From positions 1-14,957 of the forward strand of contig QZJU01000017.1 of the NCBI GenBank assembly GCA_003597955.1: 14,957 nucleotides of DNA, in the 5' to 3' direction. The position numbers were made by a program, and so were the translations under genes. Of this stretch, positions 1 through 8,024 are shown one piece after another. Below the pieces are notes generated by a model, which worked only from the letters and a program-made list of their open reading frames with translations, did no database searches and was not told where the DNA came from. Every line of letters begins with the position of its first letter. The stretch's first letter is position 1. The stretch comes from Candidatus Parcubacteria bacterium. Lineage in GTDB: Bacteria; Patescibacteriota; Patescibacteriia; PEXW01.

Positions 1-54
1 TTTAATCAGCGGTGAAAAAACTCTGAATTTATTAGGTTTTCAATTTAACAAAGC

Positions 55-83
55 AGTATATATCCCTTTAATGCTTGTGTCAA
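55..83 (-). promoter_or_regulatory. Leftward promoter for a gene outside the window
   Basis: Read on the minus strand, TTGACA (78-83) and TATACT (55-60) are separated by exactly 17 bases, an almost perfect housekeeping-sigma promoter. Transcription would start near base 48 and run out of the left edge, so the gene it serves is not visible. Two tandem palindromes (91-126) lie directly upstream of the -35 box, which suggests that this promoter is regulated. Confidence 0.7.
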
Positions 84-90
84 GGGTGAA

Positions 91-126
91 TTTGGCTAAG
101 ATTAGCCAAAAGGGCTAAGGTTAGCC
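91..126. promoter_or_regulatory. Tandem operator-like palindromes
   Basis: The first palindrome is TTTGGCTAA-GA-TTAGCCAAA (91-110, perfect 9-base arms). The second is GGCTAA-GG-TTAGCC (113-126, perfect 6-base arms). Their centres are 19 bases apart, about two helix turns, so dimers bound at both would sit on the same face of the DNA. They begin 8 bases upstream of the -35 box of the leftward promoter at 55-83, a position that suits an activator or a cooperative repressor. A related half-perfect copy occurs at 11781-11809. The binding protein is unknown. Confidence 0.5.
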
Positions 127-157
127 AAAAAATGACATGCTGTTATAACTTAATGAC

Positions 158-306
158 CATCCGAAAACTAAAAAATCTTGTTTTTTGTCATCCTGAACTT
201 GCCCACCCCGCTTCGCGGAGCGAGGCCGGGGTTTCAGGATCTCAATTTTTAATAAAATTTTTTGCCATAGATTCTGAAATAAATTCAGAATGACGGTTTT
301 CGGATG
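158..306. repeat. Nested-palindrome element (MITE/REP-like)
   Basis: This roughly 150-bp element is bounded by a perfect 11-base inverted repeat (CATCCGAAAAC at 158-168, its complement at 296-306). Inside is a second inverted pair, GTCATCCTGAA (187-197) against TTCAGAATGAC (284-294), with one mismatch. Inside that are two hairpins: TCCTGAA...TTCAGGA (191-238, with a GC-rich inner stem) and ATTCTGAA-ATAAA-TTCAGAAT (270-290). It has no coding capacity and I see no clear target-site duplication. The architecture fits a dispersed non-autonomous element. It lies just after the exopolysaccharide operon, so it may also act as that operon's transcript end, although there is no strong U-run. Confidence 0.55.
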
Positions 307-365
307 TCTTCTTGAATTACAAAAACATAATCATTCGAATAATTAAATAATTATATTTTTATTAA

Positions 366-2609
366 CTATTTCTTCAACACCACCCCGTAATATTCGTCGT
401 GAAGTAAGTCCGCGCTTATGCGCCAGGAGGAATTATCCGGCACAAAAACTTTGGCCGTACTGCCTGACCAGACTGCCTGCCAATCAGCCGGCGCGGTTAA
501 GGTTGAAGTAAAAGCTGGATTGGTTCCTGGCTGTTTTTGAACCAAGAGGCTGTATTCATCCGACCGATTAAATAAACCACCCACTTCAAATTTGAAAGGC
601 AGAACATAAGTTAAACTGGCTTTTGCGGTTTCGCCAACGCCCACGCCCAGCCAGTTTCCAAAAACCGTGTAGCCTAGTTCCTCGCTGATTTTCGTGCCCG
701 AGGCCTCATCGACAATCGCGCCAGAGTCAAGTTTTTCCACTTCGGGATCAGGCAGCCGATCAGGCAATGGCGCCATAAACCGTTTGGGGTCGATTTTTTC
801 AAAACCTGAAGCGGAAATCAATTTACTGCCTTTAGGCACATAAACCCTCAAGTATTCAACATTCCGGTCGCCCGTAAATTTATCGGCCGGCAGACCGGTA
901 TGCTTTCGTATAATGTTTAAGGTGGTGGTCAGCGTACCGTCAGCCGACACCGACACATTGTGAACATCGATTTCTTCAATAACCCCGTCGGTTTTGCCGC
1001 CGCCCAAGTTCGCTCGGTTAATCATTAAAAAGTCCTTGTTGGCCTTTCGCGTTTCGCCTGCCCAGCCCAGATCTGAAACTTGTTTTTGCAATCCCGGTTC
1101 GGTGAAGAAAAATTGGATGTCGCGTTCTATTAAATGATTCTGCAGCAGACCCAGCATTTGCCAAAGCTTGGCTTGATCCAGCTCAAAGGCGCGTGCCAAA
1201 ATCTTGGGTGCCAAATATCCCAAAACCAGTTTGGGTTTTGTGTAATCCTTTTTTTCAGCTTCTTTTATGGTCTCCTGAATCTTTCTGACCACATTTTCAG
1301 CCGTAAAAGTTTCCTCGACTTCCGGCACTTCCACGGGTCCAGTCAATGCCAAAAAGCTTTCCAGCACGGCGGGCGTGATCGCCACAATGCCTTCGACCTT
1401 CGCGGTGTTAGTTGCGGAATCATAAAAATCCAAAATTTTCTTGGCGGATGTGGGAAAATCCGGAGACCAATTTGCGTCTTGCAGATTCCAATTCGCCTGC
1501 ACCAAATGCAAGGGCTTGGGCGCAATAAGTTTAAGGCTGGTTTGACCGCTTAGATCGTAAATCCCGCCAGATGGCACTTCAATCTTTTCCACCTGGCCAG
1601 CGCGGATTTCCGCAATGGCCAAACTGCCCAAGAAGCCGCCCGTCGGCCGCAGCTCATTATTATTTTGAAAAGCGAACATATACTGGCGAGATACATTGTC
1701 GGCGGCTAAAAAACTGTTAAGAAAATCTCCGACCTGGGTCAGCCTCTGAAACTGCAAAGTCAAGCTTGGTAATTGCTGCTGAACTTGAATAAATATAGCT
1801 GCGGCGCTTTCGGGCAAATCTTCCGGGTTGACTTCAGCCAGATTATCGGCCGCCACCTGGAGACTCTGCATCGCCGGCTTGAGAGCCTGATCGAATTCTT
1901 GTAAAACCTGGATTAGCGCCGTGGTACCGACCGGCGTGCCCACGAGGTGTCCCGCGCTTTCGGCCAAAAAACTGGAAGCTTGGACCACTGCCTGGCCGGC
2001 TTTTAATAACTTGTCTGCGCTTTGGATTTTTCCCAAACCCGGAAGGTTTTTTAAAACCCCGGCCACATTTTCCAGATCTGATTGGGCGGCCAAGAATGCG
2101 GCTTGGGCGGCCGCTAATTCAGTCTGGGTGATGCCGAATTGCATATTTTGAGCGGCCGCCCCAGCTGCGGCCAAACGGTTAAGCGCTTCGGTGGAGGCGC
2201 CCAGGACTTCGCCTTTGGCGATTTCCAACCGGCCCAAATAGCTGGCGCCAAAAATTAAAATCGCCACTACGGCCAAACTTATGGAAAAGCGAACGACTTG
2301 GCCGTATGGAATCCGGGTCTGCCCGGCGCTTGGAACAAACGGCTTTTCCGCTCTTGACCGCCGACTTTGCTTTGGCTGGTCGGTTTCCGTTTCCGAAGTT
2401 CCCGCTTCTGGGCCTTTGGACGCAAACCAAACCTTGAATTTCCGCCAAAGGGCGTTCTCGCTGTTTTCTACCAAAGACAAAAAATCCACGTGCCCTTCAG
2501 GCTTAGTTTTTTGGGGTTTTGGGTTTTCATTCACCTCAGCTTCTTTGGGCGAACGCAAATCCAAGATATTTTCTTCGGGAATGTCTTTGAGTGATCGAAA
2601 TGCCTTCAT
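366..2609 (-). CDS. DUF4012-domain membrane protein
   Basis: A 747-aa protein ending in TAG. The first 105 residues are hydrophilic, charged and proline-rich, probably cytoplasmic. One membrane segment lies at about 106-125. An alanine- and glutamine-rich, probably helical stretch follows (about 130-300). The DUF4012 region begins near 310 and carries the characteristic NNNELRPTGGFLG (316-328). DUF4012 proteins are commonly found in surface-polysaccharide clusters of Gram-positive bacteria and candidate phyla, but their biochemical role is not established. A part in glycan attachment or export at the cell surface is inferred from position only. It is the last gene of the operon, and its ATG overlaps the stop codon of the upstream glycosyltransferase by four bases (ATGA), which implies translational coupling. 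No Shine-Dalgarno site precedes the start. Confidence 0.88.
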   Translation of the reverse strand: MKAFRSLKDIPEENILDLRSPKEAEVNENPKPQKTKPEGHVDFLSLVENSENALWRKFKVWFASKGPEAGTSETETDQPKQSRRSRAEKPFVPSAGQTRIPYGQVVRFSISLAVVAILIFGASYLGRLEIAKGEVLGASTEALNRLAAAGAAAQNMQFGITQTELAAAQAAFLAAQSDLENVAGVLKNLPGLGKIQSADKLLKAGQAVVQASSFLAESAGHLVGTPVGTTALIQVLQEFDQALKPAMQSLQVAADNLAEVNPEDLPESAAAIFIQVQQQLPSLTLQFQRLTQVGDFLNSFLAADNVSRQYMFAFQNNNELRPTGGFLGSLAIAEIRAGQVEKIEVPSGGIYDLSGQTSLKLIAPKPLHLVQANWNLQDANWSPDFPTSAKKILDFYDSATNTAKVEGIVAITPAVLESFLALTGPVEVPEVEETFTAENVVRKIQETIKEAEKKDYTKPKLVLGYLAPKILARAFELDQAKLWQMLGLLQNHLIERDIQFFFTEPGLQKQVSDLGWAGETRKANKDFLMINRANLGGGKTDGVIEEIDVHNVSVSADGTLTTTLNIIRKHTGLPADKFTGDRNVEYLRVYVPKGSKLISASGFEKIDPKRFMAPLPDRLPDPEVEKLDSGAIVDEASGTKISEELGYTVFGNWLGVGVGETAKASLTYVLPFKFEVGGLFNRSDEYSLLVQKQPGTNPAFTSTLTAPADWQAVWSGSTAKVFVPDNSSWRISADLLHDEYYGVVLKK

Positions 2610-3739
2610 ATTTTTTGCGCTTTGACCACGGCTTCATAAGTCGCCAGAGTGGTTTTGGCCATTTCCAACCAGTTATATTTCTTCACTTGCGTCAGGCCTT
2701 TGGCAATCATAATTTGCCGGTAATTTTGATCGCGGTCAAGGGTCAATAACGCTTCAATCATACCATTCACATCCAAAGGATCAAAGTAGGTTACGGCACC
2801 GCCCAAAACTTCGGGCAGGCTTGCTTTATTTGAAGATAAAACCGGCACGCCCAAGGCTAGGGCTTCCAGGGGCGGTAAGCCAAAACCTTCATATAAAGAT
2901 GGAAAAATAAAAGCGTGCGCATGCTGGTAAAGCGCACCCAGTTCTGCGTCAGGCACAAAACCCGTGAATATAAAGCGGTTTTCAAGGCCGGAAGCCTTTA
3001 GCTGGCTCACTAAATTATTCAAGAAATAGTCCGGTTTGCAGACAATGACCATTTTCAGGTTCCGGTAGTTAGGCGGCAAGGCTTTGAAAAACTCAATAAG
3101 TTTTTCTAGGTTCTTGTGGGGGTAGGCGTTGCCGACATACAAAAGGTAGGGTTTTTGAATATAGTATTTTCTCAAAATTTCATCATCGGGAACCTGGGTT
3201 TGAGGAAACCCGTCAACCGCTTCATAAGCCACGACGATTTTCCGAGGATCATAGCCAAAATATTTTTGAATGTCTTTTTGGGTGAAATTGGAAACCGTTA
3301 AAATCCTTTCCGCCTTCTGGACCGCTCGGCTTAAAACCATTCGGTAAGCCAGCTGTTTAAACCAATATTTAATCGGGCCCAAAGTCGTGGCTCGCCGCGT
3401 GGGAAAATGCGTCAAAATCAAATCATGAATGGTGACTACGAAAGGCTTGGGTGAAAAAAAAGGCACGTTAAAATGCGGGTAGTGAATCAAGTCTAAATGA
3501 TTAGCCCGCAACAACGCCGGGAATTTTCTTTGCTCTTCAAAAGTGTACCACTGGAAGTCGGCTAATTGTTTGGTGAAATTTTTTGCGCTGGGTTGATATT
3601 CGTCGTAATTTTCCTTCCGCAGAAAAATTACAAACTCGTGTCGGGCGATTTTTTCCAAATACGTTATCAACCTCTCGGTGTAGCGACCCAGGCCTTTGCC
3701 AATGGAGCCGTAAAATCTGGCGTCAATTCCTATTCGCAT
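2606..3739 (-). CDS. GT4-family glycosyltransferase
   Basis: A 377-aa GT-B fold retaining glycosyltransferase of family GT4, likely transferring a sugar from a nucleotide donor onto a lipid-linked glycan at the cytoplasmic face of the membrane. The N-terminal acceptor domain opens with MRIGIDARFY and a glycine-rich loop (GKGLGRY, 14-20). IHDL at 104-107 and LTVSNFT at 147-153 are typical of the family. The C-terminal donor-binding domain contains YVGNAYPHKN (201-210) and the E-x7-E motif (E284, E292 in EGFGLPPLE). Length is normal for the family. It starts 14 bases after the preceding glycosyltransferase and overlaps the DUF4012 gene by four bases. It is not closely similar to its neighbour at 3754-4806 beyond family motifs. 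Donor and acceptor sugars cannot be read from the sequence. Confidence 0.92.
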   Translation of the reverse strand: MRIGIDARFYGSIGKGLGRYTERLITYLEKIARHEFVIFLRKENYDEYQPSAKNFTKQLADFQWYTFEEQRKFPALLRANHLDLIHYPHFNVPFFSPKPFVVTIHDLILTHFPTRRATTLGPIKYWFKQLAYRMVLSRAVQKAERILTVSNFTQKDIQKYFGYDPRKIVVAYEAVDGFPQTQVPDDEILRKYYIQKPYLLYVGNAYPHKNLEKLIEFFKALPPNYRNLKMVIVCKPDYFLNNLVSQLKASGLENRFIFTGFVPDAELGALYQHAHAFIFPSLYEGFGLPPLEALALGVPVLSSNKASLPEVLGGAVTYFDPLDVNGMIEALLTLDRDQNYRQIMIAKGLTQVKKYNWLEMAKTTLATYEAVVKAQKI

Positions 3740-3753
3740 CTTTTTGAATTTTT

Positions 3754-4806
3754 TTAAGTTAATTCCAGGAAAACCCTGGCCGTCTGCTCAGCGCAATTCG
3801 ACCACTTGAATTTTTGGACTTGCGCGTGACCCCGCCGGATGAATTCTTGCCGTAAATTATCCTTTTGTAAAATGGTTTCCAGGCCCCGCGCCAAATCATT
3901 CGGATCAAAAGGGTCAACCAGCAAGGCCGCATTGCCCAGCACTTCGGGCAGACTGGTGGAAAAAGCTGCCAGAGCCGGTACGCTTAAGCGGAAAGCTTCC
4001 AGGGGCGGAAAGCCAAAACCTTCATACAGTGAAGGGTAAACCAAAACTTCGGCATTGGCTAAAGCCCGCCAATGTTCATTTTTGGAAAGGTACGGCTGAA
4101 TGATTACCCCCGGACCCGGCTGACAATTTGTGCCCACCAAAACCAGGGGCACTTTTAACTTGGGGTATATCCGGGCATGGGCTTTAAGCAGGTTAACTAG
4201 GTTTTTTCGGGGCTCACTGGGCGCAAAAGCTAAAATATATTTCTCCGGCCAGTTCTTCGGCCGCGGCTGTGGCGCCAAGGGCGTGTGATCCGCTCCGGAA
4301 TAAACCACCCGGATTTTTTGCGCCGAACCTTTAACCAGATTCTCAATATCCGCGGCGGTGTGCTCGGAAACGGCGATCAAACGGTCAGCCCTTTCTATTA
4401 ATTTCTGGATTTTTAAAAATCGGTGCCAAAATCTTTGACGGGAGGTGAAAAATTCCGGATGTTCTACGAAAGACAGGTCGTGAACGGTCAGCACGAATTT
4501 CGTTTTTGGCTTTAAAGCCAGATACTTGGGCGTGGGTGCGAAAAAAAATTCCGCTTCATTCAACCAATTTTCCAATTTCGGATAACCCGCGCTAATTAGG
4601 GAAAAATTCAAAAGCTTATTCGGCCAGTTTATTCGCCTGATCGAAAAAGGCAGATCGATTTCTCGAATTTTCAAGCCCGAAAGCAAACCCAAAAAATCCC
4701 AAGTTGACAAAGCCGCCGACAGCCGAGGTAAAAGCTCTTGCGCGTAAACCGCAATCCCGCCCGGCTGGCCTTCATTCAGACATCGCAAGTCCACGCCTAA
4801 ACGCAT
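3754..4806 (-). CDS. GT4-family glycosyltransferase
   Basis: A 350-aa GT4-type glycosyltransferase with the usual two Rossmann domains. The N-terminus has MRLGVDLRCLNEGQPGGIA, a glycine-rich acceptor loop. TVHDLSFVEHP (107-117) and LIAVSEHTAADI (143-154) follow the GT4 pattern. The donor domain shows FAPSEPRKN (194-202) and the E-x7-E pair E262/E270 in YEGFGFPPLE. The HD-LS-F and SEPRKN variants resemble the mannosyltransferase-like branch of GT4, but I would not assign a sugar. The gene starts 8 bases after the Wzz-like gene, inside the same leftward operon, and has no visible Shine-Dalgarno site. It probably adds one residue of the repeat unit made by this cluster. Confidence 0.92.
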   Translation of the reverse strand: MRLGVDLRCLNEGQPGGIAVYAQELLPRLSAALSTWDFLGLLSGLKIREIDLPFSIRRINWPNKLLNFSLISAGYPKLENWLNEAEFFFAPTPKYLALKPKTKFVLTVHDLSFVEHPEFFTSRQRFWHRFLKIQKLIERADRLIAVSEHTAADIENLVKGSAQKIRVVYSGADHTPLAPQPRPKNWPEKYILAFAPSEPRKNLVNLLKAHARIYPKLKVPLVLVGTNCQPGPGVIIQPYLSKNEHWRALANAEVLVYPSLYEGFGFPPLEAFRLSVPALAAFSTSLPEVLGNAALLVDPFDPNDLARGLETILQKDNLRQEFIRRGHAQVQKFKWSNCAEQTARVFLELT

Positions 4807-4814
4807 TTTGGGTT

Positions 4815-5450
4815 TTAGACTTCAAAGCTTCGCTGGCGGTAAGCCGGCAGCAAAACCCGAAGCAGGCCAAAAACCAGGACGGCTAAAAAGCCGCCGATGA
4901 CCAGGCCGACAAAGCCCACCAACGGCAACTGCTTACTGTCTTTGACGGTCACGGGTTTTGACCCAATGACTTCGAACAGGGCTTTTCGATCGGCGCTTTG
5001 GTTTAGTTGCGCGGATTTAGCCTCCACCGTGTCTATCACGGCTTGCGCTAATTTTTCGGCCGAGGAAGGTGAATCCGAAGAAAACTTAACCACCAAATTC
5101 TGAGAAGAGTATTTTTTTATCTTAAAACGGGAAGTCAGGCTGGAAAGGCTTTCCACTTGCGGATTCAGGCCGGCGTGATCGTACATCTCAACAATAACCG
5201 AAGGCGTTAAAAACCAGCTCACCACCGTGTCGGAGAATAAATCCGAAGCCTGCAGGGCGTAATAGCCGTCAAACTGATATTCGGCTGTGGACTGCTTATT
5301 AATCCGGTTCACCGTAAAGGCGATGGAAGTCGTGTATTTGTCCGGCCGGGTGGCAGCAAAAACCAGGGCTGCAGCAATCGGCACCAAGATAATAAACGCG
5401 AACAACAGCCAATATTTCCCTAGAATTTTTATTGAGGCAAGAAGTTGCAT
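4815..5450 (-). CDS. Wzz-like polysaccharide chain-length protein
   Basis: A 211-aa protein with the topology of polysaccharide co-polymerases: membrane segment 1 at about 13-33, an extracytoplasmic region of about 140 residues, and membrane segment 2 at about 175-201 followed by a short basic tail. The motif after the first segment (TRPDKYTTSIAFTV) matches the start of the Wzz/chain-length-determinant domain. It is shorter than enterobacterial Wzz (about 330 residues). It has no proline-rich stretch just before the second membrane segment and no attached tyrosine-kinase domain, so it resembles the stand-alone membrane half of CapA/Wzc-type systems. It would set polymer length together with a Wzy polymerase, which is not encoded here. 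It lies 42 bases after the upstream glycosyltransferase, the largest gap in the operon. Confidence 0.78.
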   Translation of the reverse strand: MQLLASIKILGKYWLLFAFIILVPIAAALVFAATRPDKYTTSIAFTVNRINKQSTAEYQFDGYYALQASDLFSDTVVSWFLTPSVIVEMYDHAGLNPQVESLSSLTSRFKIKKYSSQNLVVKFSSDSPSSAEKLAQAVIDTVEAKSAQLNQSADRKALFEVIGSKPVTVKDSKQLPLVGFVGLVIGGFLAVLVFGLLRVLLPAYRQRSFEV

Positions 5451-5492
5451 AGGCTTATTTTTACTCTTTTAGTCGAATCTGTCCACCAAGTC

Positions 5493-6596
5493 TCAAACTC
5501 GGCCGGTTTGTTTAAAAGTCTGATAAGTTTTTTTCGTAAATTCGTCGATTTTTGCTTGAAAAACTTTTCGGTCGAATAAAAGCGCATGGGCGCGAATTTT
5601 TTGGGAATCAAAACTTTTGGCCTTGAATCTCACTACCGTGTCGGCCAAAGCTTCCCAAATCTGCTCGTCGAAAAACATGCCGGTTTCGCCTTCCACCACG
5701 GTTTCCTTGGCGCCGCCCGCCCGGAAAGCGATGACCGGCCGACCACAAGCCATGGCCTCCACCGGCGCAATGCCAAAATCTTCCACCTGTGGGTTAATGA
5801 AGGCAATGGCGTGTTTTAAAATTTCGCCGCGGTTGACGTGGTAGCCCAGAAATTCAATGTTCGGCCGAGCGATTTTCCGCAGATACTCTTCTTCTTCGCC
5901 CGTGCCGATTATTTTCAAAGGGATGTTCAAGGCGTTAAAAGCCTGAATAGCCAAGTCGAATTTTTTATAAGGCCGCAATCTGCCCATCATCACATAGTAA
6001 TTTCCGATGTCCGGACTGATCTGGAATTTGTCTGTATCCACGGGCGGATAAATGACTTCGGCTTCCCGCCGGTAATATTTATGAATTCTTTGCGCCACGA
6101 ATTTGGAATTCGCGATAAACACATCCACGCGGTCGGCCGCCTGCCGATCCCAATTACGCAAATAATTCAGAGCAAAAGGCAACAATTTTTTCACCAATTT
6201 TGGCACCCGGACTTCATTCGGGTAAGTGTGCGCGTCGCTCCATAAATACCGGGTCGGCGTGTGGCAATAGCAAATATGCAGCGTTCCCGGCGGCACAATA
6301 ATGCCTTTGGCAAACGCCGAGGCGTCGGAAATCACCACATCAAAACCGTTGAAATTAAAACTTTCAATGGCCGCGGGCATGGCCAGAAGATACCACTTGT
6401 AAAATCTTTTGCCGCCGGGCAGGCGTTCAATTATCGAGGATTGGATTTTCCAATCTCTGAAAGTCTCGCCGACCCGGCGCGTGTCGTGCACTAAAGTAAA
6501 AACCGGCGCTTCGGGGTAAAGCTCGTGCAAGGCTTCCAAAACCCGTTCGGCGCCGCCCAACTGATTTAAATATTCGTGGACCAAAGCTATGCGCAT
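5493..6596 (-). CDS. GT4-family glycosyltransferase (WbaZ-like)
   Basis: A 367-aa GT4 glycosyltransferase, second gene of the operon and only 5 bases after the sugar transferase. MRIALVHEYLNQLGGAERV is the classical opening with the GGAE acceptor loop. CYCHTPTRYLWSDAHTY (109-125) is characteristic of the WbaZ-like mannosyl/rhamnosyltransferase group. The donor domain has YYVMMGRLRPYKKFD (200-214), and the E-x7-E pair is E272/E280 in VEDFGIAPVEAMACG. Because it follows the initiating transferase directly, it is the best candidate for adding the second sugar to the undecaprenyl-linked primer. That is inferred from gene order and family, not from a substrate signature. Length is typical. Confidence 0.93.
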   Translation of the reverse strand: MRIALVHEYLNQLGGAERVLEALHELYPEAPVFTLVHDTRRVGETFRDWKIQSSIIERLPGGKRFYKWYLLAMPAAIESFNFNGFDVVISDASAFAKGIIVPPGTLHICYCHTPTRYLWSDAHTYPNEVRVPKLVKKLLPFALNYLRNWDRQAADRVDVFIANSKFVAQRIHKYYRREAEVIYPPVDTDKFQISPDIGNYYVMMGRLRPYKKFDLAIQAFNALNIPLKIIGTGEEEEYLRKIARPNIEFLGYHVNRGEILKHAIAFINPQVEDFGIAPVEAMACGRPVIAFRAGGAKETVVEGETGMFFDEQIWEALADTVVRFKAKSFDSQKIRAHALLFDRKVFQAKIDEFTKKTYQTFKQTGRV

Positions 6597-6601
6597 ACCT
6601 T

Positions 6602-7990
6602 TTAAACCGCGGCCTTCCGGGAAAAAATCACCTTGGGAGTTTTTAAAATTATCATCAGGTCGGTGGCAAATGACCAGCTTTCAATGTAGGCGATGTCCAG
6701 CTTCGCCTCTTCGTCAAAGCTCAAAGCGGAACGGCCGCTGACTTGGGCCATGCCGGTAATGCCTGGTTTGATCGTAAGCAGGCGCCGATGCCACGGCTGA
6801 TATTTCTCAACCTCTTCTGGCTCGTGCGGCCGCGGCCCCACCACGCTCATCTGTCCGACGAGCGCGTTGAAAAACTGCGGGATTTCGTCCAAACTGGTTC
6901 GGCGTAAGAAGCGGCCCATGCGGGTGATCCGCGGATCATTTGTCATTTTAAACAAGGGCCCGTCGCGTCGTTCATTCTTGTCCATTAAAGCCGGCTTCAT
7001 GCCGTGGGCGTTTTTTATCATCGAGCGGAATTTCAACAGTGTGAAAACTTTGCCTTTTTCGCCCACCCGGCGCAACTTGGCAAAAACCGGCCCGGCGGAG
7101 TCCAGCTTGATAAGCACGGCGATGACCAGCATTAAAGGTGAGGTAATAATTAGGGCCAATAGCGCAAAAACAAAATCAAAAAGCCTTTTCCAAATCCGGC
7201 CCCAACCTTCCAACTTGGTTTTTTTGACTTCCACCACTGGTTCACCAAAAAGCGTGTTGACGGCCAAATGCCCGGCGTGGGTCGAAAATAAATCCGCAAT
7301 GTAGTAAAAATCCAAATGCTGGTTTTGAGCGGAATCCAACAAAGCCAAAACCTGGGGTTGAGGAAGGTTGGTCGAGGCCAGAATTACGGCGTCAGGCTTT
7401 TTTTCGTTAATCAGCTTTAAAAAATTCTGCTGCTCATTCTCCCCAAAATCATCTAACCGGGCCACCAAGCGAAAACCTTCACCTCGGCCTTCGTATAAAT
7501 CTTTCACCATCCTGTCTGCAGTCTCGCTTTCGCCCACCATAACCAGCCTCTGCAAGCCCACGCCCTGTTTTTTCAGTAAACCCACAATCAGCCTCACCAG
7601 CATCCGCGCTAAGGTTAAGTACAGAATTGCCAAAAGCCAGCCGACAATAATGATGAAACGGGAAGAAAAAAGTTCCCGACGGAAAAAAATGAATAAAATT
7701 ACCGCGGTCATGGCCGCGGACGAAGCTAAAATTATCCGACCCAATTCTTTGATGGCTACCGGCCGGCGGAGATTGTAAAGACCGCCCAAAGCCAGACACC
7801 CGATCCAAATGATGGCAATCCCAAAGGTTATGAAAATGAAATCCCGGAAAGACAGTTCGGCAATAACGGGCCGCAAATCGGCAATAGCGCTGTTAAAGCG
7901 CAGTGTGTAAGCGGTCAGGCCGGCCAAGACCACCATGGCAAAATCCAGGGGCACCAAAATCGCGGCAGTGATTACTTCAAGTTTTTTCAT
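6602..7990 (-). CDS. Polyprenyl-phosphate sugar-1-phosphate transferase
   Basis: A 462-aa initiating enzyme of exopolysaccharide synthesis (WbaP/WcaJ-type polyisoprenyl-phosphate hexose-1-phosphate transferase). It moves a sugar-1-phosphate from a UDP-sugar to undecaprenyl phosphate in the membrane. Domains: four N-terminal membrane segments (about 7-31, 50-74, 84-104, 111-135); a Rossmann-like domain (about 146-250, with VMVGES at 150-155); then the bacterial sugar transferase domain, with a hydrophobic re-entrant segment (272-297), KFRSM (320-324), the catalytic pair D368-E369 in SLDEIPQ, and GPRP (385-388). The C-terminus has the family's WSFATDLMIILKTP pattern. Full length and intact. It is the first gene of the operon; the ATG lies 5 bases from a -10-like box, so its mRNA may be leaderless. 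Confidence 0.95.
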   Translation of the reverse strand: MKKLEVITAAILVPLDFAMVVLAGLTAYTLRFNSAIADLRPVIAELSFRDFIFITFGIAIIWIGCLALGGLYNLRRPVAIKELGRIILASSAAMTAVILFIFFRRELFSSRFIIIVGWLLAILYLTLARMLVRLIVGLLKKQGVGLQRLVMVGESETADRMVKDLYEGRGEGFRLVARLDDFGENEQQNFLKLINEKKPDAVILASTNLPQPQVLALLDSAQNQHLDFYYIADLFSTHAGHLAVNTLFGEPVVEVKKTKLEGWGRIWKRLFDFVFALLALIITSPLMLVIAVLIKLDSAGPVFAKLRRVGEKGKVFTLLKFRSMIKNAHGMKPALMDKNERRDGPLFKMTNDPRITRMGRFLRRTSLDEIPQFFNALVGQMSVVGPRPHEPEEVEKYQPWHRRLLTIKPGITGMAQVSGRSALSFDEEAKLDIAYIESWSFATDLMIILKTPKVIFSRKAAV

Positions 7991-7995
7991 TTTTT

Positions 7996-8024
7996 AATCT
8001 AGTTCACCCAGCACCACTTTCCAA
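7996..8024 (-). promoter_or_regulatory. Putative exopolysaccharide operon promoter
   Basis: On the minus strand, TTGGAA (8019-8024) and TAGATT (7996-8001) are separated by exactly 17 bases, each box matching the consensus at four of six positions. The -10 box ends only 5 bases before the ATG at 7990, so transcription would begin at or next to the start codon and give a leaderless message. The spacer and most of the -35 box lie inside the left arm of the 18-bp inverted repeat at 8006-8112. Confidence 0.45.

Noticed and set aside
1134-2625. Several plus-strand frames opposite the DUF4012 gene
   Set aside because: They are antisense shadows with compositions typical of reversed coding DNA and no initiation signals.
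5429-5611. 60-codon minus-strand frame between the Wzz-like and GT4 genes
   Set aside because: It overlaps the ends of both in another frame and has no start signal.
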